This document shows, piece after piece, positions 52,267-61,769 of a stretch of 64,000 bases of DNA. Position numbers and translations under genes: made by a program. Under the pieces are notes generated by a model. That model saw only the letters and a program-made list of their open reading frames with translations, was not told the origin of the DNA and searched no databases. Position 1 is the first letter of the stretch, and each line of letters opens with the position of its first letter. The stretch covers positions 1 through 64,000 of the forward strand of contig DHGP01000018.1 of NCBI GenBank assembly GCA_002402825.1, read 5' to 3'. The stretch is from Firmicutes bacterium UBA4795. Its GTDB lineage: Bacteria > Bacillota > Desulfotomaculia > Desulfotomaculales > Nap2-2B.

Positions 52267-53319
52267 ATGATTGATTTTGAACTTGAGACAAAACAATTTG
52301 CCAATATAAAAGTTATTGGAGTAGGAGGAGGAGGCAATAATGCGGTTAACCGAATGATTATCGGCGGTTTAAAGGGAGTTGAATTTATCGCGGTAAATAC
52401 TGACGCCCAAGCTTTACAATTAACCCAAACGTTAAATAAGGTTCAAATAGGGGCAAAATTAACCAAGGGATTGGGGGCCGGCGGTAATCCAGAAATTGGT
52501 CAAAAGGCGGCTGAGGAAAGCAAAGAGGAGCTTAATCAGATTCTAAAAGGGGCTGATATGGTCTTTGTAACCGCCGGGATGGGTGGAGGTACGGGAACCG
52601 GGGCGGCACCAGTGATTGCGGAGGTAGCTAAAGAATTGGGGGTATTAACCGTTGGGGTGGTAACCAAGCCTTTTACTTTTGAGGGGCGCAAACGGATGAA
52701 TCAGGCGGAGATAGGAATTCAAAATCTTAAAGAAAAAGTAGATACCTTAATCACTATTCCTAATGACAGGTTATTACAGGTAATTGATAAGCATACTTCT
52801 ATCGTGGAAGCTTTTCGAATTGCCGACGATGTCTTACGGCAAGGCGTCCAAGGGATTTCTGATTTAATTGCGGTACCAGGGTTAATCAATTTAGATTTTG
52901 CCGACGTCAAAACCATCATGAAAGATACTGGTTCAGCACTAATGGGAATTGGGGTGGCCAAGGGTGAAAACAGGGCCACTGAAGCAGCTAAAATAGCCAT
53001 CTCCAGTCCGTTACTGGAGACCTCAGTAGAAGGAGCCAAAGGGGTTTTATTAAATATTACAGGCGGAACTTCCCTAACTTTATTTGAAGTTAATGGCGCC
53101 GCAGAAATTATCTTCCAGGCGGCAGACCCGGAAGCTAATATTATTTTTGGAGCAGTAATTGAAGAAAACATGGAAGAAGAAGTCCGGGTTACGGTTATTT
53201 CCACAGGCTTTGACCAAAAAAGGGTAAAAAGAGAACGCATCCTGCCAGAGCTAGAAATAAAACCTTTTACCGACCATGAAGAACTAGACATTCCGGCCTT
53301 TTTACGCCGGCGCTATTAA
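52267..53319 (+). CDS. ftsZ: Cell division protein FtsZ
   Basis: 350 residues; tubulin-like GTPase forming the division ring. IKVIGVGGGGNNAVNRMI, the tubulin signature G-G-G-T-G-T-G at ~106-112, and the T7 loop in LINLDFADVKTIM. The C-terminal peptide ELDIPAFLRRR binds partners. The C-terminal linker is short. ATG start behind AAAAGGAGG. ftsA is not found between sbp and ftsZ or elsewhere in the window. Confidence 0.98.
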   Translation: MIDFELETKQFANIKVIGVGGGGNNAVNRMIIGGLKGVEFIAVNTDAQALQLTQTLNKVQIGAKLTKGLGAGGNPEIGQKAAEESKEELNQILKGADMVFVTAGMGGGTGTGAAPVIAEVAKELGVLTVGVVTKPFTFEGRKRMNQAEIGIQNLKEKVDTLITIPNDRLLQVIDKHTSIVEAFRIADDVLRQGVQGISDLIAVPGLINLDFADVKTIMKDTGSALMGIGVAKGENRATEAAKIAISSPLLETSVEGAKGVLLNITGGTSLTLFEVNGAAEIIFQAADPEANIIFGAVIEENMEEEVRVTVISTGFDQKRVKRERILPELEIKPFTDHEELDIPAFLRRRY

Positions 53320-53334
53320 AAATGATTCTTTTGT

Positions 53335-54891
53335 TTATAACTTAAGTTTTATAAAAGAACGTAAACGGTTTAAATCGTAACTGTAAATACCGCCGGTAAG
53401 ATATAAAAAGATAGAATAACATAGGGCCCCAATTAGCAAAAGATTAATGGTTTTAAAATTAGCTGAACCAAAAAAAACAGGCAGAAAAAGTTTCGTTTGC
53501 CAAATAACCAGGGCCATACCGGTTGAGGCCAAAAGAGGTTTAGCTACACAGTAATTAAAATCAAGGGGTAAACGGACTAGTGTTTTTAAGTCGTAGTAGT
53601 TTAAACCGGCCAGAATAAAGTAGCTGATTAACATAGCCAGAACAGTTCCTTTTATCCCTAGTTGAGGCAGCGCCGTCAGATAATAAATACCGGTAATTTT
53701 AAAAGCGGAGGCAATTACCAGATTTTTAAGGGGGCGGGCGGCATATCCTAAGCCCTGTAAAATACCGGTAAAAGTCTGTTGGAGATATAAAAAGGGGCCT
53801 CCTAAAGCTAAAAGACCTAAAATAGCTCCTGCTGCTTCGTAGCCGTAAAATAAAGCGCATAATTCATCAGACAACTGGTAAAATACAGCTACGGCGGGCA
53901 AACCCGTCAGCATGGTTACCCGTAAAGATTCTTCGATACGTGTTCGGATAAGATAATGATCATTTTGAGCCGCAGCTTCACTTACGGCTGGAATCAAAGT
54001 AGTAGCCAGGGAAGCGGTAACAATGCTGGGTATATAAAGCAAGGACTCCGCAATACCGGTAAGCTGTCCAAAAACAGCGGTAGCCTGGGAATAGGTTAAG
54101 CCCGCCGTCTGGAGTCTACCGGGGATAAGCAAAGCTTCTATAGCCGAAGATATAGTAGAAATAAAGCGAATAAAGGTTACGGGAATTGCGAGTTGAAAAA
54201 TTTGCGTCAGCACGGTAAGAAGTTTTTCCGGTAAGAAAGGAATTGTTTTTTTAAAACGAGGCCGTCGGCGAACGTAGATATACAGCATCAGTAAAAAGCC
54301 CACAAATTCACCAATAACAATTCCTATCGCCAGTCCCATCACCGTGTATTCAACCCCGTAAGGTAGCATAAAATAAGCAATAATTAAGCCGCTGGTTACT
54401 CTGACTAACTGCTCCACCACCTGGGTAACCGCCGTAGGGGTCATTTGTTGTAACCCCTGAAAAAATCCCCGGAAAGCGGAGCACAAGGAAACGATAAGCA
54501 AAGCAGGGGTGAAGCAAAAGAAGCTGTAGATAACTTTAGGATGGGCTAAAAAGTATTTTTGTAACCAGGGTACGCTGATCAAAAATAAAACGCTAAAAAA
54601 CAAGCTGCTAAAAGTTAAACAAATAAGTGAGATATATAAAACGCGGTAAGCTTCCCGCAAATTACCACAAGCCGTCTTTTCAGCCACCAGTTTAGCTACA
54701 GCTACGGGGATACCGGCCGTAGCCAGAATTAAAGCAAGGACATAAATGGGGTAAATCATATTAAATAATCCTACCCCTTCCGGTTGAATGAGACGGAGCA
54801 TTATAATTTGGTAAACAAAACCAATAAAATGATTAAAAAAACTGGCTAAAAGAAGAATTAAGGTGCCGCCAAGAAATGATTGCCGGGTCAT
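53335..54891 (-). CDS. spoVB: Stage V sporulation protein B-like MATE/MurJ-superfamily membrane protein
   Basis: 518 residues, about 14 membrane helices, MviN/MATE fold (FLGGTLILLLASFFNHFIGF; GFFQGLQQMTPTAVTQVVEQ). SpoVB-type proteins are thought to move lipid-linked wall precursors for spore cortex or act as flippases. Length and helix pattern fit; MurJ-like or O-antigen-type export is the alternative. Convergent with ftsZ, 15 bp between stops, no clear terminator. Confidence 0.87.
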   Translation of the reverse strand: MTRQSFLGGTLILLLASFFNHFIGFVYQIIMLRLIQPEGVGLFNMIYPIYVLALILATAGIPVAVAKLVAEKTACGNLREAYRVLYISLICLTFSSLFFSVLFLISVPWLQKYFLAHPKVIYSFFCFTPALLIVSLCSAFRGFFQGLQQMTPTAVTQVVEQLVRVTSGLIIAYFMLPYGVEYTVMGLAIGIVIGEFVGFLLMLYIYVRRRPRFKKTIPFLPEKLLTVLTQIFQLAIPVTFIRFISTISSAIEALLIPGRLQTAGLTYSQATAVFGQLTGIAESLLYIPSIVTASLATTLIPAVSEAAAQNDHYLIRTRIEESLRVTMLTGLPAVAVFYQLSDELCALFYGYEAAGAILGLLALGGPFLYLQQTFTGILQGLGYAARPLKNLVIASAFKITGIYYLTALPQLGIKGTVLAMLISYFILAGLNYYDLKTLVRLPLDFNYCVAKPLLASTGMALVIWQTKLFLPVFFGSANFKTINLLLIGALCYSIFLYLTGGIYSYDLNRLRSFIKLKL

Positions 54892-55081
54892 ATTTAAGCC
54901 ACCTCTTGTTATATTTATGATATTTTACCAGCTTGTATGTGATTTAAGCCTTTAAAATTGTTTTCTCGTCAGGACAAGGAGATTAGACTTTAATGTAGAA
55001 TTTGTTTAATGATTATGGTATAAAAGTTGTGACAAGTATAAGCGTATAAATAGCCAATTATCTGAAGGAGGCATAAAAATA

Positions 55082-57130
55082 TTGAAAAATTATCCCCGCG
55101 AAAAAATTCGTAATATTGGGGTGGTTGCACACGGGGGAGCGGGCAAAACCTCCCTGGTAGAGGCCATGCTTTATAACACGGGAGCAATTACCAGATTAGG
55201 CCGGGTAGAAGATGGGACGACCACGGCTGACTACCACCCTGAAGAAATCAACCGTAAGGTAACTATTCACCTCAGCCTGGTACCTTGTGATTGGCAGGAC
55301 TGTAAACTTAATATTTTAGACACCCCCGGCTACGCTGATTTTATAGGTGAAGTATACTCGGCTTTACGGGTAGTGGATACAGCCCTTTTTGTGGTTTCAG
55401 CCGTGGACGGCGTAGAAGTACAGACGGAGGTTATATGGGAATACGCGGCCCGGGCTGGTTTACCGGCCCTGGTATTTGTAAACAAAATGGACCGGGAAAA
55501 CGCTAATTTTTTTAACGTCCTAACCGAATTAAAAGATAAATTAAAGGCTAATTTTGTCCCCGTTCAGCTTCCGGTTAGTCAGGCTTTGGGCAGTCAGGAT
55601 GCCCACCCTACTGATTTTACTGGTATTGTTGATCTGATTACCCAAAAGGTCTACACATATCCGGATAACGGCAAAAGCCACCAAGAAATCCCGGTGCCTG
55701 ATGATTTAAAAGAAACAATGGCCAGTTACCACGAAAAGCTAGTTGAAGCAGCAGTAGAAACCAACGATGAATTAATGTTAAAGTATTTAGAAGGGGAAGA
55801 GTTAAGTAATGAAGAAATAATTTTGGGCTTAAAAAACGGTATTGCCCAAGCCAAAGTGATTCCAGTGCTGTGTGGTACAGCCACTAAAAATATGGCGGTG
55901 ATAAATTTAATGGATATTATTGCTAATTATTACCCGGCTCCGGCTCCAGCTAATGATGCTCCTTTTTCGGCCCTGGTGTTTAAAACCTTAGTTGACCCTT
56001 ACGTAGGAAAAATGAACTTCATCCGGGTTTATACGGGAACGCTAAAAAACGATATGCTGGTTTACAACAGCACCAAAGAAAAAACAGAAAAAATAGGTCA
56101 AATCCTTTATGTCCGGGGTAAAAACTCAGTCCCCACGGCAGAGGTATCGGCAGGAGATATGGCCGTGTTGGTTAAACTGCAACACACCGCTACTGCTGAT
56201 ACCCTTTGCGAAAAAGATAAGGGTGAAATATTGGAAGGGATTACCTTCCCAAAACCGGCTCTTTCCGTGGCTATTTCCCCCAAAAGTAAAGGGGATGAAG
56301 ATAAATTAGGTAATGCCTTAAACAGGCTTTTAGAAGAAGATTTGACGGTGCAAATTGAAAAAAACCTGGAAACCAAAGAAAACATCCTTACGGGAATGGG
56401 TGAGCTACACCTGGAAATTATTCTAGAAAGATTGAAAAGAAAATACGGTGTCGATGTTTCCATGGAACCACCTAAAGTACCTTACCGGGAAACAATTCGT
56501 AAGACCGTTACCATGGAAGGCAAATATAAAAAGCAAACCGGCGGCCATGGTCAGTACGGGCACGTTTGGCTGCGCCTGGAACCATTGGCAGAAGGCGAAT
56601 TTGAATTTACCGAAGAAATTTTTGGGGGGGCGGTGCCCAAGCAATATATTCCAGGGGTAGAAAAAGGGGTCCGGGAATCTCTTACCGAAGGAGTGCTGGC
56701 TGGTTACCCGGTTACAGGAGTAAAAGTAGTCTTGTACGACGGTTCCTATCATCCGGTAGACTCTTCCGAACTGGCCTTTAAAATTGCGGCGGCCATGGCT
56801 TTTAAAAAAGGGGTGCAAAATGCCGCCCCGGTACTGTTAGAACCAATTATGTACGTTGAAGTAACCGTACCGGAGAACTTTATGGGTGACGTAATTAGTG
56901 ATTTAAACACCAAGCGCGGCCGCATCCTGGGCATGGAACCAGCAGGCAACAAAACAGTGGTCAAGGCAATAGCTCCGCTGGCTGAGTTAACACGTTACGC
57001 TATTGACTTAAAATCAATGACCCAGGGCAGAGGGTCCTTTGAAATGAAATTTAACAACTACGAAGAGGTTCCGGCCCGCCTGGCAGAAGAAATAATTAAA
57101 AAAGCCAAGGAGACAACCAACCAGCAGTAA
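55082..57130 (+). CDS. Elongation factor G-like GTPase (EF-G paralogue)
   Basis: 682 residues with all EF-G domains, but the P loop is AHGGAGKTSLVEAML, not the A-H-I-D-A-G-K-T-T of canonical FusA, and RVEDGTTTADYHPEE replaces its switch region. DTPGYADFIGEV and NKMDRE are intact. This is the EF-G-like group found beside true EF-G; its role (possibly ribosome recycling or stress) is not known. Residues ~166-177 (SQALGSQDAHPT) come from a palindromic repeat. TTG start, AAGGAGG. Confidence 0.9.
   Translation: MKNYPREKIRNIGVVAHGGAGKTSLVEAMLYNTGAITRLGRVEDGTTTADYHPEEINRKVTIHLSLVPCDWQDCKLNILDTPGYADFIGEVYSALRVVDTALFVVSAVDGVEVQTEVIWEYAARAGLPALVFVNKMDRENANFFNVLTELKDKLKANFVPVQLPVSQALGSQDAHPTDFTGIVDLITQKVYTYPDNGKSHQEIPVPDDLKETMASYHEKLVEAAVETNDELMLKYLEGEELSNEEIILGLKNGIAQAKVIPVLCGTATKNMAVINLMDIIANYYPAPAPANDAPFSALVFKTLVDPYVGKMNFIRVYTGTLKNDMLVYNSTKEKTEKIGQILYVRGKNSVPTAEVSAGDMAVLVKLQHTATADTLCEKDKGEILEGITFPKPALSVAISPKSKGDEDKLGNALNRLLEEDLTVQIEKNLETKENILTGMGELHLEIILERLKRKYGVDVSMEPPKVPYRETIRKTVTMEGKYKKQTGGHGQYGHVWLRLEPLAEGEFEFTEEIFGGAVPKQYIPGVEKGVRESLTEGVLAGYPVTGVKVVLYDGSYHPVDSSELAFKIAAAMAFKKGVQNAAPVLLEPIMYVEVTVPENFMGDVISDLNTKRGRILGMEPAGNKTVVKAIAPLAELTRYAIDLKSMTQGRGSFEMKFNNYEEVPARLAEEIIKKAKETTNQQ
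55577..55614. repeat. CAGGCTTTGGGCAGTCAGGATGCCC repeat in the EF-G-like gene (partial form)
   Basis: AGTCAGGCTTTGGGCAGTCA followed by GGATGCCCACCCTACTGAT matches the ftsQ and DUF881 copies in word order. It reads SQALGSQDAHPT in frame, between VPVQLPV and DFTGIVDL. Confidence 0.7.
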
Positions 57131-57165
57131 CTACATTTTACAATAAAAAAGGATTATAAAATAAA

Positions 57166-58227
57166 ATGGTTAAAGTTGGTATAATTGGCGCTACTGGTTA
57201 CACGGGAGCAGAACTGGTACGATTACTAGGTCGACACCCACAAGTGGAGTTGGTAGCTTTAACCACCCAGCAGTATGTAGGTCTACCCTTTACGGAAGTT
57301 TATCCCCACTTATCGGGTAAAGTAAACCTGGTAGGGGAAGAATTAAATATTCCTGCTTTGGTGGCCAAGTGCGAGGCAATTTTTGTTTCCCTGCCCCATG
57401 GCCACGCGCTTCCTGTTGCTCAGGAGGTTATCCGTCAAGGGAAAAAAATGATTGACTTAGGGGCGGATTTACGGTTAAAAGACCCGGCTGCTTACGCTAA
57501 ATGGTACCAGGTTGATTTAAACCAGTCTTTAGGCCGCACAATAGTGGCGCAACTATTGGCGCAAGCCGTGTACGGCCTGCCTGAACTACACCGCCAGGAA
57601 ATTAAGCAGGCTAAAGTAGTGGCTAATCCTGGTTGTTACCCAACCAGTGCGCTTTTAGGTTTAGCCCCGCTTTTAAAAAATAAAATAATTGGCCAAAACA
57701 GGATTATTATAGACGCCAAGTCGGGGGTATCCGGGGCAGGAAGAGGGCTTTCTTTAAACACCCATTACGGTGAAGTAAATGAAAATATAAAAGCGTATTG
57801 CGTAGCAAATCACCGCCATACCCCGGAAATAGAGCAGGAAGTAAGTCTTCTGGCGGGCGGGGAAATTAAAGTAACTTTTACCCCGCACTTGACGCCTATG
57901 ACCAGAGGAATTCTTAGCACCATATACGCTCCCCTGACTGTTAACGCGTCGCCGCAGGAAATATTAAACTTATACCGTACTTTTTACCAGGGTGAGCATT
58001 TTATCCGGATTATGCCGTCGCACATCCTGCCCGGCACAAAAATGGTGGCCGGTTCTAATTATTGTGCCTTAGGGATAGTGGTTGACGAGCGCACAAACCA
58101 GGTTATAATTTTATCCGCCATTGATAATTTAATTAAAGGAGCTTCCGGTCAGGCCGTGCAAAATATGAATATAATGTTTGGCCTTCCAGAAACTACGGCT
58201 TTAGAAGAAGCTGGCGTTTATCCGTAG
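57166..58227 (+). CDS. argC: N-acetyl-gamma-glutamyl-phosphate reductase
   Basis: 353 residues. Arginine step 3. Rossmann motif GIIGATGYTGAELVRLL, catalytic Cys in VANPGCYPTSALLG, SGVSGAGRG and HRHTPEIEQE. 35 bp after the EF-G-like gene; first of the arginine run. Confidence 0.97.
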   Translation: MVKVGIIGATGYTGAELVRLLGRHPQVELVALTTQQYVGLPFTEVYPHLSGKVNLVGEELNIPALVAKCEAIFVSLPHGHALPVAQEVIRQGKKMIDLGADLRLKDPAAYAKWYQVDLNQSLGRTIVAQLLAQAVYGLPELHRQEIKQAKVVANPGCYPTSALLGLAPLLKNKIIGQNRIIIDAKSGVSGAGRGLSLNTHYGEVNENIKAYCVANHRHTPEIEQEVSLLAGGEIKVTFTPHLTPMTRGILSTIYAPLTVNASPQEILNLYRTFYQGEHFIRIMPSHILPGTKMVAGSNYCALGIVVDERTNQVIILSAIDNLIKGASGQAVQNMNIMFGLPETTALEEAGVYP

Positions 58228-58254
58228 GAAGTTATTGAGGGGAAGGAAAAGCTT

Positions 58255-59463
58255 TTGCCTTATAAGCATATTGCCGGCGGGGTTACCGCCCCTAAAGGAT
58301 TTAAGGCCGCAGGTGTAGCTGCTGGAATTAAAGACCCCAGCCGCAAGGAGTTAGCTTTAATTTACTCGGTTGTTCCGGCCTGCGCCGCTGGCTTGTTTAC
58401 GGCCAACCGGGTAAAGGCGGCTCCTCTTTACGTTACCAAAGAGCACCTGAGAGACGGGCGCGCTCAGGCAGTGGTTATTAACAGTGGCAACGCCAACGCC
58501 TGCAACGGAAGCCAGGGTCTAGAGGATGCTAAAGCCATGGCTCGTGAGGCTGCCCGCCTTTTACGCTTGTTGCCTGAAGACGTTCTGGTGGCTTCCACCG
58601 GGGTAATTGGCCAACCGTTACCTTTAGCCAAAATTATAAAAAGCCTTGGCCAGGCGGTGGTTGCTCTGAGTGAGCAAGGGGGAGGAGCAGCCGCTGAAGC
58701 AATCATGACTACGGATACCAGGCCCAAAGAAGCAGCCCTGCAATTTGAACTGGCAGGGAAAGTAATCACGGTAGGCGGCATGGCTAAGGGAGCCGGGATG
58801 ATTCACCCCCAGTTGGCCACCATGCTTTGCTTTTTAACTACTGACGTCGCAATATCCGTTCCCTGCCTGCAGGAAGTTATTCGTATGGCCGCGGCCTCCA
58901 GTTTTAATTTGCTTACGGTGGACAGAGACACCAGCACAAATGATATGCTGGTCATCTTGGCTAACGGACGGGCTGAAAATCCGGCCATAAACAAAAGGAA
59001 TGCAGCTTACAATATGTTCCAAGAGGCGGTGCTTAAAGTTTGTACTGAGTTAACCATAGCTATTGCCCGTGACGGGGAAGGAGCAACCAAATTGCTTGAG
59101 GTGCGGGTGATTAACGCGGCCTCAAGGGAAGATGCGTGTTTGGCGGCCCGGGCAGTAGCCGCCTCAAATTTAGTCAAAACAGCCATATTCGGGCAGGACG
59201 CTAACTGGGGAAGAATAATTTGCGCCGTTGGTTATTCAGGCGCAAAATTTGACCCCTACCGCATAAATATATTTTTAGGCAATGAACAAGTAGCGCAAAA
59301 CGGCTCAATGCTTCCTTTTAGTGAGGCTGCTGCAGTTCAGGCTTTAGCCGGCAGTAAAGTGTCCATTTTAATTGATTTTAATGAAGGTACTTATGAGGCT
59401 ATGGCCTGGGGATGTGATTTAACCTATGATTATATCCGGATTAACGCCAGCTACCGGACTTAA
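58255..59463 (+). CDS. argJ: Bifunctional ornithine acetyltransferase/N-acetylglutamate synthase
   Basis: 402 residues. Recycles the acetyl group from N-acetylornithine. Autocleavage site in KGAGMIHPQLATMLCFLTTD (cleaves before Thr of A-T-M-L). GNANACNGSQGL and the late FGQDANWGRIICAVGYSG are typical. Whether it also makes N-acetylglutamate from acetyl-CoA cannot be read. TTG start. Confidence 0.96.
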   Translation: MPYKHIAGGVTAPKGFKAAGVAAGIKDPSRKELALIYSVVPACAAGLFTANRVKAAPLYVTKEHLRDGRAQAVVINSGNANACNGSQGLEDAKAMAREAARLLRLLPEDVLVASTGVIGQPLPLAKIIKSLGQAVVALSEQGGGAAAEAIMTTDTRPKEAALQFELAGKVITVGGMAKGAGMIHPQLATMLCFLTTDVAISVPCLQEVIRMAAASSFNLLTVDRDTSTNDMLVILANGRAENPAINKRNAAYNMFQEAVLKVCTELTIAIARDGEGATKLLEVRVINAASREDACLAARAVAASNLVKTAIFGQDANWGRIICAVGYSGAKFDPYRINIFLGNEQVAQNGSMLPFSEAAAVQALAGSKVSILIDFNEGTYEAMAWGCDLTYDYIRINASYRT

Positions 59464-59503
59464 GTATTTAGGATTCTTTTTTAAATAGAAATAAAAAGAG
59501 ATT

Positions 59504-59595
59504 ATCGAAAAAGTTCAAATCCCTTTCCCCCTAACCCCCTCCCCTTGAAGGAGGGGGTTAGGGGGAAAGGTCAATAAAAGGGTTTTTCGACATTC
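59504..59595. repeat. Large G/C-rich hairpin between argJ and argB
   Basis: CCTTTCCCCCTAACCCCCTC (from 59522) and its reverse complement (to 59570) make a perfect 21-bp stem with a 7-nt loop. CGAAAAA (59506) and TTTTTCG (59583) form outer arms. Likely a miniature palindromic element, though it could slow transcription. Confidence 0.85.
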
Positions 59596-59613
59596 TCAAA
59601 AAGGGGTTATCAA

Positions 59614-60492
59614 GTGAAAGGTGCTTTAACCAAAGCAGCTGTTTTAGTGGAAGCTTTACCGTATATAAAAAAATTTTACGGGAAAACGGTGGTTATTAAA
59701 TACGGAGGCCACGCCATGGTGGACAAGGACTTAAAAAACGCTGTCCTTACCGACATTGTCCTGATGAAATACGTGGGGATGAACCCGGTGGTGGTGCACG
59801 GCGGAGGACCAGAAATTACCGAAATGTTAGCCAGGCTAGGCGTAAACTCCCAATTTAGAGTGGGTCTGCGGGTAACCGATAAAGAAACCATGGAAATTGT
59901 AGAGATGGTTTTAGTAGGCAAAATTAACCGGGAAATTGTTTCGCTTGTAAACAGGATTGGAGGCCGGGCCATAGGTTTGTCCGGTAAAGACGATTGCTTT
60001 TTGCAAGCCAGAAAAAAGATGATTAATAATGGTTTTCCGGCCGGTGAAATTGACCTTGGTTACGTAGGCGAAATTAGCCACGTAAAGTCAGGGCTTATTT
60101 TTAACCTTATCAGCCAGGGCTACATTCCGGTTATTGCCCCTGTAGCGGTAGGAAGTGAGGGGGAAAGTTATAACGTTAACGCCGACCACGCGGCTGGGGA
60201 AATCGCGGCGGTATTGGCAGCCGAAAAATTGGTGATTCTTACGGACGTGGCCGGCGTGCTGGCGGATTTAAATGACGAAGACACGCTCATTTCCACTATT
60301 AAAGTTTCCGAAATACCCGCCTTAATAGAAAGAAAAGTAATTACCAAAGGGATGATTCCTAAAATAGAATGCTGCGTGGCCGCGTTAAGCGGGGGTGTGC
60401 AAACAGCTCATATTTTGGACGGACGAATATCCCACGCCATTTTACTTGAAATATTTACTAACCAGGGTGTAGGCACCATGGTAGTACCTTAG
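59614..60492 (+). CDS. argB: Acetylglutamate kinase
   Basis: 292 residues. Phosphorylates N-acetylglutamate. KYGGHAMVDKDLKNAVL, VVHGGGPEITEML, and LTDVAGVLADLND are family motifs; GMIPKIECC is the late conserved segment. 150 bp after argJ, with the hairpin element in between. Confidence 0.97.
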   Translation: MKGALTKAAVLVEALPYIKKFYGKTVVIKYGGHAMVDKDLKNAVLTDIVLMKYVGMNPVVVHGGGPEITEMLARLGVNSQFRVGLRVTDKETMEIVEMVLVGKINREIVSLVNRIGGRAIGLSGKDDCFLQARKKMINNGFPAGEIDLGYVGEISHVKSGLIFNLISQGYIPVIAPVAVGSEGESYNVNADHAAGEIAAVLAAEKLVILTDVAGVLADLNDEDTLISTIKVSEIPALIERKVITKGMIPKIECCVAALSGGVQTAHILDGRISHAILLEIFTNQGVGTMVVP

Positions 60493-60504
60493 GAGGAAAA
60501 GAAA

Positions 60505-61713
60505 TTGACCAGTCAGGAAATTATTGAGCTAAGCCATAACTACCTTATGCCCACGTACAATCGTTTTCCTATTGCCCTAGTAAAGGGCAAGGGGGTTAAA
60601 GTATGGGATGCCAACGGTAAAGAATACCTGGATTTTACCGCCGGGCTGGCCGTTTGCTCCTTAGGACACTGCCACCCCGTGGTAGTTGAAGCCATTTGCC
60701 GTCAGGCTAAAGAGTTAATTCACGTGTCTAATTTATACTACATCCAACCCCAGGCCAAATTGGCCGCGTTAATAGCCCAAAATTTTAAAGGAGCCCGGGT
60801 TTTCTTTTGCAACAGCGGGGCAGAAGCCAACGAGGCCGCCTTGAAGCTAGCCCGCAAATACGCTAAAGTTAACGGTCAACCTGAAAGATACGAAGTTATT
60901 ACGGCCTTACAGTCCTTTCACGGTCGAACCCTGGCTACTCTAGCCGCTACCGGCCAATCTAAACACCAGCAAGGATTTGAACCTTTACCGTCCGGCTTTT
61001 GTCACGTACCCTTCAACGACCTTAAAGCTTTAGAGAAAGCAATTAATGACAAAACCGGTGCGGTAATGCTGGAACCAGTTCAAGGAGAAGGCGGAGTTAA
61101 CCCGGCCACCAAGGATTACTTGGTCGGTGTGCGGGAATTATGTCACCGGCACAAGCTGACCCTTATTTTTGATGAAGTGCAGTGCGGGTTAGGCCGCACG
61201 GGTAAATTTTTGGCATTTCAACACTACGGTATTGCCCCAGACGTTCTTACCCTGGCTAAAGGTCTGGGCAGCGGGTTTCCTATTGGGGCTATGGTGGCTA
61301 AAGAAGAATTTGCCCTGGCTTTTCAGCCCGGTAGCCATGCTTCTACCTTTGGAGGTAATCCTCTGGCCTGCGCCGTTGGCCTGGCCGTGCTTGAATATAT
61401 TTTAAATCATGGCCTTATTGAACATGTGGCTTCAATTGGGTATTATTTTAAGGAGCGACTGACCCTCCTGGCGCAACGTTTTCCTTTTATCCGGGAAGTG
61501 AGGGGGATGGGCTTAATGCTGGCCTTAGAATTAAACCAAGACCAAAACGGCCCTGAAATAGTCCGCCGGTGCATGGAGAAAGGGTTATTAATTAACGGTA
61601 TTGAGCAGCATATTTTACGTTTCCTGCCCCCGCTTATTGTTACCTGGCCGGAGATAGACCAGGCTGTAAACATATTAAGTCAGGTTTTTTTGGAAAAGGC
61701 AAATTTAACCTGA
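60505..61713 (+). CDS. argD: Acetylornithine aminotransferase
   Basis: 402 residues, PLP class III aminotransferase. FCNSGAEANEAALKLARKYA, then DEVQCGLGRTGKF, and the PLP lysine in LAKGLGSGFPIGAM. TTG start behind TAGGAGGAAA, 12 bp after argB. Confidence 0.96.
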   Translation: MTSQEIIELSHNYLMPTYNRFPIALVKGKGVKVWDANGKEYLDFTAGLAVCSLGHCHPVVVEAICRQAKELIHVSNLYYIQPQAKLAALIAQNFKGARVFFCNSGAEANEAALKLARKYAKVNGQPERYEVITALQSFHGRTLATLAATGQSKHQQGFEPLPSGFCHVPFNDLKALEKAINDKTGAVMLEPVQGEGGVNPATKDYLVGVRELCHRHKLTLIFDEVQCGLGRTGKFLAFQHYGIAPDVLTLAKGLGSGFPIGAMVAKEEFALAFQPGSHASTFGGNPLACAVGLAVLEYILNHGLIEHVASIGYYFKERLTLLAQRFPFIREVRGMGLMLALELNQDQNGPEIVRRCMEKGLLINGIEQHILRFLPPLIVTWPEIDQAVNILSQVFLEKANLT

Positions 61714-61722
61714 AGTTAAAAT

Positions 61723-61752
61723 TGTAGGGGCATATAGCTATACGCCCCTACA
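61723..61752. repeat. REP-like palindrome between argD and argF
   Basis: TGTAGGGGCATATAG-CTATACGCCCCTACA, 30 nt with one mismatch from the palindrome (CATA/TACG side). Confidence 0.9.
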
Positions 61753-61769
61753 GAGAAAGGAAGGACAAT

